Below, in pieces: positions 26,728 to 34,880 of a stretch of DNA of 64,000 nt; position 1 is the stretch's first letter; the number at the start of each line of letters is the position of its first letter. Made by a program: the position numbers and the translations under genes. The notes beneath the pieces are model-generated. The model ran no database searches and was not told the DNA's origin. It was given only the letters and a program-made list of their open reading frames with translations. Origin of the DNA: an uncultured Isoptericola sp. (GTDB lineage: Bacteria; Actinomycetota; Actinomycetes; Actinomycetales; Cellulomonadaceae); assembly GCA_947497265.1 (NCBI GenBank), contig CANMFP010000003.1, positions 1 through 64,000 on the forward strand, read 5' to 3'.

Positions 26728-27951
26728 ATGGAGTGGCTCGCCGCGACGCTGCCCGTCGCCGACCTCGCCCGCACCGCGCTCGAGGAACTGCGTGCCGCCG
26801 CCCGCCGCGCCGGGGTCGCCGGGCCGCTCGTGGACGCCCCGCTCGATCCCGCACGTGTCGCCGCCGCCTTCGCCTCGGACCGCCTCCTGCGGATCGACGG
26901 CGAGCCCTGGGCCGGGTTCGCCCCGCACTCCGGGTTCTTCCGCACCGCCGACGGCTGGGTCCGCACCCACGCCAACTACCCGCACCACCGCGCGCGGCTA
27001 CTGCACCTCCTGGACCTGCCCGACGGCGCCCCGCGGGACGACCTCGCCGCCCGCCTCGCACAGCGCTCCGCCCAGGACGTCGAGGACGCGGCGGCCGATG
27101 CGGGGGCCATCGCCGTCCGGGTGCGGTCGGAGCGCGAGTGGCGAGCGAGCGCACCCGGCCGGGCCGCCGCCGTCGGCCCCCTCGTGGCCACGACCCCCCG
27201 GGCGGACGCCCGGCCGGCCCGGGCCGCCACGCCCTTCGCCGGCGCGCGCGTGCTGGACCTGACGCGGGTGATCGCCGGCCCGGTCGGCACCCGCACGCTG
27301 GCGCTGCTCGGCGCCGAAGTGCTGCGCGTCGACCCGCCGGAGCCGGCCGAGATCCCCGCCCAGCACCTCGATACCGGGCAGGGTAAGCGGTCCACGCTGC
27401 TCGACCTGCGCCGCCGGGACGACCACGCGCGCGCCCAGGAGCTGCTGGACCGCGCCGACGTGCTGGTCACCGGCTACCGGCCGGGCGCCATCGAGGCCCA
27501 CGGCCTGCGCCTGCCGCCCGGCGCGGTGCACGCTCGTGTCTCGGCGTGGGGCGCCGGCGGCCCGTGGGCGGGACGGCGCGGGTTCGACTCGATCGTGCAG
27601 GCGGCCAGCGGTGTCGCGCTGCTCGAGTCGGCCGACGGCGTCACCCCGGGCGCGCTCCCCGCGCAGGCCCTCGACCACGCCACCGGGTACCTGCTCGCCG
27701 CCGGGGTCGTCGACGCCCTCGCCGGGCGGGCCCGGGACGGCCGCGGCCGGGACGTGACGGTCGCGCTCGCCCGCACGGCCGCCTGGCTCCTGGACACGCC
27801 CGGCCGGGAGCCGGGCCATCCCCCGGCCACGCTCCCGCCGTCGGGCACCACGGTGACCCACGGCCGCGTGCGATCCGCGCGCCCGGCGCTGCCGGTCGAC
27901 GACTACCCGGCGCCGGCCCGGCCCTGGGGCGGCGACGCGCCGCGCTGGTGA
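26728..27951 (+). CDS. CoA transferase (CaiB/BaiF, family III), unusual domain order
   Basis: A 407-residue class III CoA transferase. The classical N-terminal CaiB signature (FAGARVLDLTRVIAGPVGT, then the CoA-binding GQGKRSTLLDLRRR) appears only at residue ~170, followed by GGPWAGRRGFDSIVQAASG and the catalytic Asp in ALDHATGY (Asp 316). The first ~165 residues look like the C-terminal small domain of the family (FRTADGWVRTHANYPHH). The order is therefore rotated, or the N-terminus is a partial duplicate. The acyl substrate is unknown. The start is leaderless (TAGGCT 7 bases upstream), and the gene follows the oxidoreductase by 25 bases. Confidence 0.85.
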   Translation: MEWLAATLPVADLARTALEELRAAARRAGVAGPLVDAPLDPARVAAAFASDRLLRIDGEPWAGFAPHSGFFRTADGWVRTHANYPHHRARLLHLLDLPDGAPRDDLAARLAQRSAQDVEDAAADAGAIAVRVRSEREWRASAPGRAAAVGPLVATTPRADARPARAATPFAGARVLDLTRVIAGPVGTRTLALLGAEVLRVDPPEPAEIPAQHLDTGQGKRSTLLDLRRRDDHARAQELLDRADVLVTGYRPGAIEAHGLRLPPGAVHARVSAWGAGGPWAGRRGFDSIVQAASGVALLESADGVTPGALPAQALDHATGYLLAAGVVDALAGRARDGRGRDVTVALARTAAWLLDTPGREPGHPPATLPPSGTTVTHGRVRSARPALPVDDYPAPARPWGGDAPRW

Positions 27952-27974
27952 GCCGGGCGGCGCCGCCCGTCAGG

Positions 27975-28349
27975 TCAGGCGAGCGCCTTGGCCTTGAGCG
28001 CCTCGAACTCCTGCGGGGTGATGGTCCCGTCGTCGAGCAGCCGCTTCGCCGACGCGATGTGCTCGGCGGGCGAGCCGGCGACCGTCTTGATGTAGTCGTC
28101 GGTGGCGGCCTTGGCGTCCTTCGCCGCCGCCGTGCTGCGCTCGGCCATGCCGCGCCCGCGGGCGATCAGGTAGACCAGCGCGGTGATCATCGGCGCGAAG
28201 ATCAGCAGGACGACCCACAGCGCCTTCCACCAACCGCTCAGCCGGTGGTCCCGGAACAGGTCCGTGATGATCTGGAACAAGACGATGAGGTACGCCATGA
28301 AGAGGAAGATCCAGAGAAGCAGCCAGACATAACTCCAGAAATCGTCCAT
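27975..28349 (-). CDS. PLDc_N and SHOCT domain membrane protein
   Basis: A 124-residue protein with two N-terminal helices (residues ~5-30 and 42-64) matching the PLDc_N membrane module (SGWWKALWVVLLIFAPMITALVYLIARG), then a linker and a C-terminal SHOCT helix pair (LLDDGTITPQEFEALKAKAL). SHOCT is a short oligomerization motif; the SPFH protein at 60631-61836 ends with a similar one. No enzymatic residues are present. GGAAGGA precedes the ATG, and the gene converges with the CoA transferase. Confidence 0.87.
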   Translation of the reverse strand: MDDFWSYVWLLLWIFLFMAYLIVLFQIITDLFRDHRLSGWWKALWVVLLIFAPMITALVYLIARGRGMAERSTAAAKDAKAATDDYIKTVAGSPAEHIASAKRLLDDGTITPQEFEALKAKALA

Positions 28350-28459
28350 CGTGCGTGTCCTTCCGGTCCGCGAGGATGATCAGAAGCCGCATCCACGACC
28401 TCTGTCACATCACGCTAGCCACGGAGTGACGGAACCGCGCGACATAGCCCGACAAAAAC

Positions 28460-29857
28460 TCAATCGGGGGCGGTTCGATCGACGGCCGGAACGCTGCGCA
28501 GCGCGCTCTCCGCGCCCGTGACGACGGCGGCCTCCGCCGCCCGCGCCTCGGCCAGGGCCGTCGCGCGGGCCGCGACGATGCGGCCGTGCAGCGCGGCGTG
28601 CACCCGCCGGCGCGCCGACCGGGCGATCTCGTCCCGGTCCGACGCCGTGGGCTGCTGCCCGTGGGGCGCCAGCTCGTCGGCCAGCCGCTCGACCGCGGTC
28701 TCCACCACTGCCGCGACCTCCCGCTCCGCCTCGTCGAGCAGCGCGACGACGGCCGCGTCCGCGGCGCGACCCAGTCGAGTCTCCTCGAACCGCGCCGCGG
28801 CCCGGGCCACCAGCGCCCCGGCCTCGTCGACGACGGCGCGCTCGGTCGCCGGGGCGTGCGCCATCAGCGACGCCAGGTCGTACAGCAGCACGCCCTCGAC
28901 GTCCGCGGCCGCAGGCTCCACGTCGCGGTGCAGCGCGAGGTCGAGGATCACGAGGGCGTCGGGCTCCGGCTCGTCGCCCGCTCGGGCGGCGGCGCGCTCC
29001 CGCGCCCGCGCCACCGAGGCGGCGTCGAGGACGTAGGCCAACGAGGCCTCCGCGTCGTCCGGCGCCGCGCCGGACCGCCCGCTGCGCGCGCCCGAGCAAG
29101 ACACCACGACGTCGGCGTCCCCCAGGGCCTCGACGAGCGCCTCGGGCTCGACGCCGACGGCACCCGTGCCGTGCGACGCCGCGAACGCCTCCGCCCGGCC
29201 GGAGCGGGAGTACACCCGGATGTCGTCGCAGCCGCGGGCCCGCAGCGCCGCCACCGTGGCGCCCGCGTACGCGCCGGTGCCGATGATGACGGCGCGGGCC
29301 ACCGGGTACGGACGCATCGACCGGCCGGCCAGGTCGAGCGCGACCGACACGAGGGACCGCCCGGCCCCGCCCAGCGACGTCGAGCGTCCCACCTGCTTGG
29401 AGGTGCGCGACGCCGTCTGGAAGAGCAGCTCGAGCGTCTTGGAGGTGGTTCCGTCGGCCCGCGACTCCGCGAGCGCGCGCTTCACCTGCCCCGCGATCTC
29501 CCGCTCGCCCACCACCATCGAGTCCAGGCCCGCGGCCACCGTGAACAGGTGCTCGGCGACCTCGGGGCCCGTGCGGACCGTGAACGAGCCCGCGGCGACG
29601 TCCGTGGACACCCCGGAGGACTCGGCCACGAGCTCCGCGACGTGGCGTGTGGCGTGGCGGACCGTGTCGCCGTCGAGCGGAGCGTCGACGTCCAGGTAGA
29701 GCTCGAACCGGTTGCACGTCGAGATGACCACCGTGCCCTGCACGGGCCGGCACGTGCCCACGACCGTTCGCCCCACGGACATCGAGCCGGTGGACAGTCG
29801 CTCGAGGGCGTCGAGGTCCAGCTCGTGGTGGGAGGCGGTGAGAGAGAGGAGTACCAC
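28460..29857 (-). CDS. hemA: Glutamyl-tRNA reductase
   Basis: A 465-residue enzyme for the first step of C5 haem synthesis: it reduces glutamyl-tRNA to glutamate-1-semialdehyde with NADPH. The catalytic cysteine is Cys 48 in VVISTCNRFELYLD. Also seen are TVAAGLDSMVVGEREI and the NADPH-binding VIIGTGAYAGATVAALRARG, then a C-terminal helical dimerization domain rich in Ala/Glu. It diverges from hemE by only 49 bases, over which the two -10 elements overlap. The start is a GTG. The product feeds HemL, encoded at the far end of the cluster. Confidence 0.95.
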   Translation of the reverse strand: MVLLSLTASHHELDLDALERLSTGSMSVGRTVVGTCRPVQGTVVISTCNRFELYLDVDAPLDGDTVRHATRHVAELVAESSGVSTDVAAGSFTVRTGPEVAEHLFTVAAGLDSMVVGEREIAGQVKRALAESRADGTTSKTLELLFQTASRTSKQVGRSTSLGGAGRSLVSVALDLAGRSMRPYPVARAVIIGTGAYAGATVAALRARGCDDIRVYSRSGRAEAFAASHGTGAVGVEPEALVEALGDADVVVSCSGARSGRSGAAPDDAEASLAYVLDAASVARARERAAARAGDEPEPDALVILDLALHRDVEPAAADVEGVLLYDLASLMAHAPATERAVVDEAGALVARAAARFEETRLGRAADAAVVALLDEAEREVAAVVETAVERLADELAPHGQQPTASDRDEIARSARRRVHAALHGRIVAARATALAEARAAEAAVVTGAESALRSVPAVDRTAPD

Positions 29858-29866
29858 AGTGCCCCC

Positions 29867-29876
29867 ACTTTATGAT
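29867..29876. promoter_or_regulatory. Overlapping divergent -10 elements, hemA/hemE
   Basis: TAAAGT on the minus strand (29867-29872) points to hemA and TATGAT on the plus strand (29871-29876) points to hemE. Polymerase could bind only one side at a time, which would couple the two operons. Confidence 0.4.
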
Positions 29877-29906
29877 CTGTGCTCCCTCAAGGCAGAATTG
29901 TTGACC

Positions 29907-31022
29907 GTGACATCCCCCACGGTGAACGTCAGCGACCTGCCCGCCTCCCACCCCCTCGTCGACGGACGTACGGCACAGTCCTCGCTGGTCAGCGCGCTGC
30001 GTGGAGACCGCCCGCCGCGGACACCCGTGTGGTTCATGCGGCAGGCCGGCCGGTCCCTGCCCGAGTACCGCGAGGTGCGACAGGGTGTCGGGATGCTGGA
30101 GTCCTGCCTCCGGCCCGACCTCGCGGCCGAGATCACGCTGCAGCCGGTCCGCCGCCACGGCGTCGACGCCGCGATCTTCTTCAGCGACATCGTCGTGCCC
30201 CTCAAGCTGGCCGGCGTGGACGTCGAGATCGTCTCCGGCGTCGGGCCGGTCATGGACCGCCCCTACCGGACGGCTGCCGACATCGACGAGCTCGTCTCCC
30301 GCGACCTCGACGACGCCACGCTCGCACCGATCGCAGAGGCGGTGGAGCGCACCGTCGCGGGGCTGTCCGACGGTGCCGCCTCGACACCGCTCATCGGGTT
30401 CGGCGGTGCGCCGTTCACCCTCGCCGCCTACCTCGTCGAGGGGCGGCCCAGCCGCGACCACCTCGCCGCCCGCACCCTCATGCACGCCGACCCCGAGACC
30501 TGGCGCCGGCTGACCGAGTGGACCGCCGACCTGACCGGGCGGTTCCTGCGCACCCAGGTGCTGGCCGGCGCGAGCGCCGTGCAGCTCTTCGACTCCTGGG
30601 CGGGTTCCCTGTCGCTCGCCGACTACGCGGCGCACGTGGCGCCGTCGTCCACCCGTGCCCTGCGGCACGTGGCGACGCTCGGCGCGCCCGGCATCCACTT
30701 CGGCACCGGCACCGGGCACCTGCTGCCCGCCATGCGCGACGTGCTGCGCGACGCCGGGTTCGCCCACGCCACCGTGGGGGTCGACTACCGCACGCCTCTG
30801 GACGAGGCCGCCGCCCTGCTCGGCGGCGACGTGCCGGTGCAGGGCAACATCGACCCCGCCCTGCTCGCGGCACCGTGGGAGGCGCTGGAGGCGCACGTCC
30901 GTGACGTCGTCGCGCGAGGCGCCACGGCCCGCGCGCACGTGGTGAACCTCGGCCACGGGGTGCCGCCGACCACCGACCCGACGGTGCTCACGCGCGTCGT
31001 CGAGCTCGTCCACTCGCTGTGA
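29907..31022 (+). CDS. hemE: Uroporphyrinogen decarboxylase
   Basis: A 371-residue cytosolic enzyme that decarboxylates uroporphyrinogen III to coproporphyrinogen III. It carries the signature WFMRQAGRSLPEYR near residue 45, IFFSDIVVPLKLAG, IGFGGAPFTLAAYL, and FDSWAGSLSLADY. The start is uncertain: GTG 29907 is used, with alternatives TTG 29898/29901; the frame is open back to 29712 only as antisense to hemA. Its end overlaps the hemY start by 4 bases (GTGA). Confidence 0.93.
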   Translation: MTSPTVNVSDLPASHPLVDGRTAQSSLVSALRGDRPPRTPVWFMRQAGRSLPEYREVRQGVGMLESCLRPDLAAEITLQPVRRHGVDAAIFFSDIVVPLKLAGVDVEIVSGVGPVMDRPYRTAADIDELVSRDLDDATLAPIAEAVERTVAGLSDGAASTPLIGFGGAPFTLAAYLVEGRPSRDHLAARTLMHADPETWRRLTEWTADLTGRFLRTQVLAGASAVQLFDSWAGSLSLADYAAHVAPSSTRALRHVATLGAPGIHFGTGTGHLLPAMRDVLRDAGFAHATVGVDYRTPLDEAAALLGGDVPVQGNIDPALLAAPWEALEAHVRDVVARGATARAHVVNLGHGVPPTTDPTVLTRVVELVHSL

Positions 31023-32467
31023 GCCAGCAGGTCGACGCCGTCGTCGTCGGCGGCGGCATCGGTGGGCTGGTCGCCGCGCGCACGCTCATCGAGCGCGGGC
31101 TGCGCACCGTGGTGCTCGAGGCGTCGACCCGGCTCGGCGGGCCCGTGCGCGGCGGCGCGTTCGAGTCGTTGCCGCGCGTCCCCGTCGACCTCGGTGCCGA
31201 AGCCTTCGCCGCCCGGGGCACCGCCGTCGGCGAGCTCGCGCAGGAGCTGGGGCTCGACGTCGTCGAACCCGCACCCCTGTCCGCCTGGGGGTACGCCGCC
31301 GGCCGCGCGTTCCCCCTGCCGGGGGCGGGCGTGCTCGGCATCCCCGCCGAACCGTGGGCCGCCGACGTGCGCCGCGCCATCGGCTGGCCCGGCGTGCTGC
31401 GCGCCTCCCTCGACCGGGTGCTGCCCCGGTCCGTCGGCGCCGACGCGGACGACCTCGGCTCCCTGGTGCGCGCCCGCCTCGGCGTCCGGGCCACCGACCG
31501 GCTCGTCGCCCCGGTCGCCACCGGCGTGCACTCGGCCCCGCTCGACCGGCTCTCGGTACGGTCCGTGGCCCCCGGCCTGATGGACCGGTTCACCGTCGAG
31601 GGCTCCCTCACGCGCGCCGTCGGCGCGCTGCGGGCCACCGCGCCCGCCGGCTCGGCCGTCCGCGGCATCGACGGCGGGATGCACGCCGTCGTCGAGGCGC
31701 TCGCCGGGCAGATCGCCGCGAGCGCCGAGATCTGGACCGACACCCCGGTCACCGACGCGACCGGCCCCATCCACACCGCGCTGCGGCTCGGCCAGGAGGT
31801 CGTGGGCATCGAGCAGGCCGACGACGGCGGCTGGGTCGTGCGCTCGCGCGCCACCGCCGCGGGGGTCGCCGGCGGCCGCGGGTCGCTGCACACCGTCACG
31901 GCACCGCGCCTCGTGGTCACCACGCCCGCCGTCGGGCCGCTGCTCGCACCGTGGACCGACGTCGTCCCCACCCCGGAGGCGGGCGCCGACGTGCGGCTCG
32001 CGACGCTGCTGGTCGACGCCCCCGCGCTGGACGCCGCCCCGCGCGGGTCCGGGATGCTCGTCGCGCCCGGAGCCGCCGACGTGCGCGCCAAGGCCCTGAC
32101 GCACTCGACCGCCAAGTGGCCGTGGCTGGCCGCGCGCGTGCGGGCCGCCGCCGGTGAGGGGATGCACGTGGTGCGGCTCTCCTACGGGCGCATCGGCAGC
32201 GAGACGGTGCCCCCCACCGCCGACGAGGCAGCCCGGGACGCCTCCGTGCTCCTCGGCGTGCCGCTGACCGGCCGTGTCCGAGACCACCTGCTGCAACGCT
32301 GGGACGGCGCCCTGCCCCCGCCGACCCCCGCCTACCGGGCCGACGTCACCGCGCTGAGCGCCGCCGTCGGGCAGGTGCCGGGGCTCGCCGTGACGGGCGG
32401 CTGGGTCGCCGGCACCGGGCTGGCCGCGATCGTGGCGCACGCCCAGGCGGCGGTCAACGGGCTGTAG
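31019..32467 (+). CDS. hemY: Coproporphyrinogen/protoporphyrinogen oxidase (FAD)
   Basis: A 482-residue FAD enzyme. The dinucleotide-binding motif VVGGGIGGLVAARTLIERG is at the very N-terminus, and a conserved C-terminal TGGWVAGTGLAAIVAHA contacts FAD. In actinobacteria this family oxidizes coproporphyrinogen III to coproporphyrin III in the coproporphyrin-dependent pathway, followed by ferrochelatase and HemQ, neither of which is in this window. The GTG start lies within the hemE stop (GTGA), so the two are co-translated. Confidence 0.92.
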   Translation: MSQQVDAVVVGGGIGGLVAARTLIERGLRTVVLEASTRLGGPVRGGAFESLPRVPVDLGAEAFAARGTAVGELAQELGLDVVEPAPLSAWGYAAGRAFPLPGAGVLGIPAEPWAADVRRAIGWPGVLRASLDRVLPRSVGADADDLGSLVRARLGVRATDRLVAPVATGVHSAPLDRLSVRSVAPGLMDRFTVEGSLTRAVGALRATAPAGSAVRGIDGGMHAVVEALAGQIAASAEIWTDTPVTDATGPIHTALRLGQEVVGIEQADDGGWVVRSRATAAGVAGGRGSLHTVTAPRLVVTTPAVGPLLAPWTDVVPTPEAGADVRLATLLVDAPALDAAPRGSGMLVAPGAADVRAKALTHSTAKWPWLAARVRAAAGEGMHVVRLSYGRIGSETVPPTADEAARDASVLLGVPLTGRVRDHLLQRWDGALPPPTPAYRADVTALSAAVGQVPGLAVTGGWVAGTGLAAIVAHAQAAVNGL

Positions 32468-32517
32468 CCGCACGGATCTCCGCGCACGAGGCGACGAGCC
32501 GACCCTCCGGACATATA

Positions 32518-32544
32518 TCTACCATCCCGAGGTAGACTTCTACC
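32518..32544 (+). promoter_or_regulatory. vapBC operator with three half-sites and -10
   Basis: TCTACC (32518-32523), GGTAGA (32531-32536) and TCTACC (32539-32544) alternate in orientation right up to the ATG. The -10 TAGACT (32533-32538) lies inside the array and ends 6 bases before the start codon. This fits autorepression by the VapB-VapC complex on a leaderless promoter. Confidence 0.65.
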
Positions 32545-32823
32545 ATGAGTCTCAACATCAAGAACGAGCGGACGCACGCGCTGGTGCGTCGGCTCGCCGA
32601 GCTGACCGGCGCGTCGCAGACGAGCGCCGTCGAGGAGGCGGTGCAGCGGCGGCTGGACGAGCTGCTCGCGGAACGGGACGACGAGGCCGGCGAGCGCGCC
32701 GCGCGCCAGGAGCGGGTCGACCGGCTGCTCGGCGACCTGCGGGCCGAGCTCACCGAGACGGACCGAGCAGCGCTGCGCGGGTCGGACGCCGACCTCTACG
32801 ACGACGCGGGGATGCCCGCATGA
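32545..32823 (+). CDS. vapB: Antitoxin of a type II VapBC system
   Basis: A 92-residue antitoxin. The N-terminal ribbon-helix-helix-like part (MSLNIKNERTHALVRRLAELTGASQTSAVEEAVQRR) matches the VapB subfamily that binds operator DNA, and the acidic C-terminus (TETDRAALRGSDADLYDD) would plug the toxin. It overlaps vapC by 4 bases (ATGA). The three half-sites over its promoter support autoregulation. Confidence 0.88.
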   Translation: MSLNIKNERTHALVRRLAELTGASQTSAVEEAVQRRLDELLAERDDEAGERAARQERVDRLLGDLRAELTETDRAALRGSDADLYDDAGMPA

Positions 32824-33206
32824 TCGTCGACACGTCGGCGGTGGTCGCCGTGTTCCTGAGCGAGCGCGAGGCGGACCAGATCGTCGATCTCCTGATCGAC
32901 CGCCCGGCGGCCATGTCCGCGGCCACCCTCGCCGAGCTCGGGATCGTCGTCGGCCGGCTCGCTCCCCAGCACGCCCGGCGGCTCGACGCGCTGCTGGCCG
33001 AGTGGCAGGTCGAGGTCGCCCCCTTCACCGCCGCCCAGGCGAGGATCGCCCGGGACGCCTATCGGGACTTCGGCAAGGGCACCGGTCACCCGGCGCGCCT
33101 GAACCTGGGCGACTGCTTCACGTACGCCCTGGCGGCCGAACGCCGCGACGAGCTGCTGTACGTCGGGGACGACTTCACGCACACCGGGGTGCGGTCGGCC
33201 CTGTGA
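32820..33206 (+). CDS. vapC: PIN-domain ribonuclease toxin
   Basis: A 128-residue PIN nuclease of the VapC type. The acidic metal site is complete: Asp 4 (MIVDTSA), Glu 39 (TLAELG), Asp 98 (NLGDCFTYALA) and Asp 117/118 (YVGDDF). Such toxins cleave tRNA or rRNA when the antitoxin is lost; the target here is unknown. It is coupled to vapB by an ATGA overlap and converges with the spermidine-synthase-like gene 4 bases away. Confidence 0.92.
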   Translation: MIVDTSAVVAVFLSEREADQIVDLLIDRPAAMSAATLAELGIVVGRLAPQHARRLDALLAEWQVEVAPFTAAQARIARDAYRDFGKGTGHPARLNLGDCFTYALAAERRDELLYVGDDFTHTGVRSAL

Positions 33207-33210
33207 GGGA

Positions 33211-33921
33211 CTACCGGACGCCGCGGGCCAGGTAGACGGTGTTGCTGGACTCGCCCCCCGTGATCGGGTTGGGGAATGCGACCGGGTGCGCGGAGTGCTC
33301 GGCGAACACCCGGCCCAGCATCGACCTGAAAGCCGCCTCCGGCGGGTCGTCCGACCAGAGGGCGAACACACCGCCGTCGGTCAGGTGCCGAGCCATCGCC
33401 CGCAGCCCGTCCGCGTCGTAGAACGCCGCATGGCTGGGGTGCAGGACGTGCTGCGGGCTGTGGTCGATGTCCAGCAGGATCGCGTCGTACCGGACCTGGG
33501 GCTCGCCACGGATTCTCCGGAAGAAGTCGCCCTGGACCAGCCGGCAGCGCGGGTCGGTGGCGAGGCCCGCGGCGTCCGGCAGCAGCTCGCGGCGGTGCCA
33601 GTCCAGGACGGGCTCCGAGAACTCGATGACGGTCAGGTCGGCGACCCGGGGGTCGGCCAGCGCGGCGAGCGCGGTGTAGCCGAGCCCGAGGCCGCCGACC
33701 AGCACGCGCAGGTCGGCGGGCGCGTCGGCAGCCGGGAGCATCGCGAGCGCCAGGGTGGCGAGCTCGCGCTCCGCCACCGTGAAGAGGCTGGACATGAGGT
33801 ACTCGTCCCCCAGCCGCACCTCGTACACGTCCTGCTTCGCCGCCGGGTCGTAGCGTCGGCGCAGGCTGATCTCCCCCATCGGCGTGACCTGGAAGTCGAG
33901 CTCTTCGAAGCGCACAGGCAT
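33211..33921 (-). CDS. Spermidine-synthase-like methyltransferase-fold protein
   Basis: A 236-residue protein with the spermidine synthase Rossmann fold: nucleotide loop VLVGGLGLGYTALAAL (~residue 72), VIEFSEPVLDWHRREL, and YDAILLDIDHSPQHVLHPSHAAFY. It lacks the aspartate pattern typical of true aminopropyl transfer, so activity on polyamines is doubtful; an orphan SpeE-like methyltransferase is equally likely. No partner polyamine gene is nearby. It is part of the accessory block between hemY and hemC. Confidence 0.8.
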   Translation of the reverse strand: MPVRFEELDFQVTPMGEISLRRRYDPAAKQDVYEVRLGDEYLMSSLFTVAERELATLALAMLPAADAPADLRVLVGGLGLGYTALAALADPRVADLTVIEFSEPVLDWHRRELLPDAAGLATDPRCRLVQGDFFRRIRGEPQVRYDAILLDIDHSPQHVLHPSHAAFYDADGLRAMARHLTDGGVFALWSDDPPEAAFRSMLGRVFAEHSAHPVAFPNPITGGESSNTVYLARGVR

Positions 33922-33945
33922 GGGGCTCAGGGTCTCACGCGGCGA

Positions 33946-33993
33946 CGCTCCGCCCCCGGGAGTGCCACGGAGGGCTCACCCGGGGGCGGAGCG
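33946..33993 (-). terminator. Terminator of the secreted-protein gene
   Basis: A perfect 15-base stem (CGCTCCGCCCCCGGG at 33946-33960, complement at 33979-33993) with an 18-base loop, 7 bases past the stop of the secreted protein. No T-run. Confidence 0.7.
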
Positions 33994-34000
33994 CGAGACG

Positions 34001-34693
34001 TCAGTCGTCGAGGTCGACGGTGCGCGTGATCCGTTCGCCCGTCGAGGACTTCGCCACCACCTTCACGCGGTCGTCGTCCGCGCGGAACTTCTTGCCGAGC
34101 GTGACGTTGCCGTACTTGTTCGCCTTCTTCGTGGTCGAGCCGACCTTCTTACCGTCGCGGTAGAACGTCGCCGTCCAGCGGGCGTTCTTCTTCGGACCGT
34201 TGATGCGGATCTGCGCCTTGGCCCGGTCGTCGCCGACCTCGGCGACCGAGTACCCGTACCGGCTGCCCTTCGAACCCTTGCCGCTGCGGCACTCGAGGTC
34301 GTCGTCGAGCTCGATCGTGCGGGCGGCACGCTGACCGCTCTTCGAGACGGCGACGAACCGGAACCGGTCGTCGTCGTCACCACGCAGCGCCTTGGCCACG
34401 GAGATGTTGCCCTTGCTGTTCGCGCGCTTGGTGGTCCGGTAGGCCTTGTTGCCGTTGCGGTACACCGTGACGGTCCACCGCTGACCGGACTTCTTGGCGT
34501 CGACCGACATGGCCGCCCGCATCCGGTCGTCGTCGCGCTCCGCGAGCGTCACCCGGTACTGCGCGTTCTTCGAGGCGTACCCCGTGCAGCTGACCCGGTC
34601 GTCGTCGTCGGCCTGCGCCGCTCCCGCTCCGATGCCGACGCTCGCCAGCGCCAGACCCAGTGCGGCGATCGTTCCTACGATTCTGCTCTTCAT
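34001..34693 (-). CDS. Secreted Asp/Lys-rich protein with two internal repeats, function unknown
   Basis: A 230-residue protein with a clear Sec signal peptide (residues 1-27, cleavage after GAAQA). The mature part starts DDDDR and contains two related ~85-residue repeats: VTVYRNGNKAYRTTKRAN aligns with ATFYRDGKKVGSTTKKAN, and each ends with a Thr-rich strand plus acidic run (RTIELDDD, RTVDLDD). Each repeat is preceded by a cysteine (SCTGY, LECRSG), which may pair outside the cell. The many DDD(R) runs could bind cations. No known domain is recognised. I chose ATG 34693 (AGGAG 8 bases upstream); the frame continues upstream without a signal peptide. Confidence 0.83.
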   Translation of the reverse strand: MKSRIVGTIAALGLALASVGIGAGAAQADDDDRVSCTGYASKNAQYRVTLAERDDDRMRAAMSVDAKKSGQRWTVTVYRNGNKAYRTTKRANSKGNISVAKALRGDDDDRFRFVAVSKSGQRAARTIELDDDLECRSGKGSKGSRYGYSVAEVGDDRAKAQIRINGPKKNARWTATFYRDGKKVGSTTKKANKYGNVTLGKKFRADDDRVKVVAKSSTGERITRTVDLDD

Positions 34694-34845
34694 CTCAGGT
34701 GCTCCTGGTGAGAGGGCCGCGGGCGCGGGATGCGCTGTGCGGCGACGTGCCTCGCACGTTAGGAACGCTCCATGAGGTAACGGTGGCAGCACCGTGAGAG
34801 ACGTCTCATGATCCCGGACGGGTGTCGATGACCAGGCGGAACCAC

Positions 34846-34874
34846 TAGAACACACGTTCGACGACTGGTAGGAT
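34846..34874 (+). promoter_or_regulatory. Probable LexA (SOS) box and leaderless promoter
   Basis: TAGAACACACGTTCGA (34846-34861) matches the actinobacterial SOS box TCGAAC-N4-GTTCGA at 11 of 12 defined positions. A -10 TAGGAT (34869-34874) ends 6 bases before the ATG, so the box covers the -35 position, where LexA would block transcription until DNA damage. Confidence 0.7.
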
Positions 34875-34880
34875 CGAGGC

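Noticed and set aside
29858-29906. A Rex redox-repressor site between hemA and hemE
   Set aside because: Known in Streptomyces haem operons, but no TTGTGA-N6-TCACAA-like sequence is present here.
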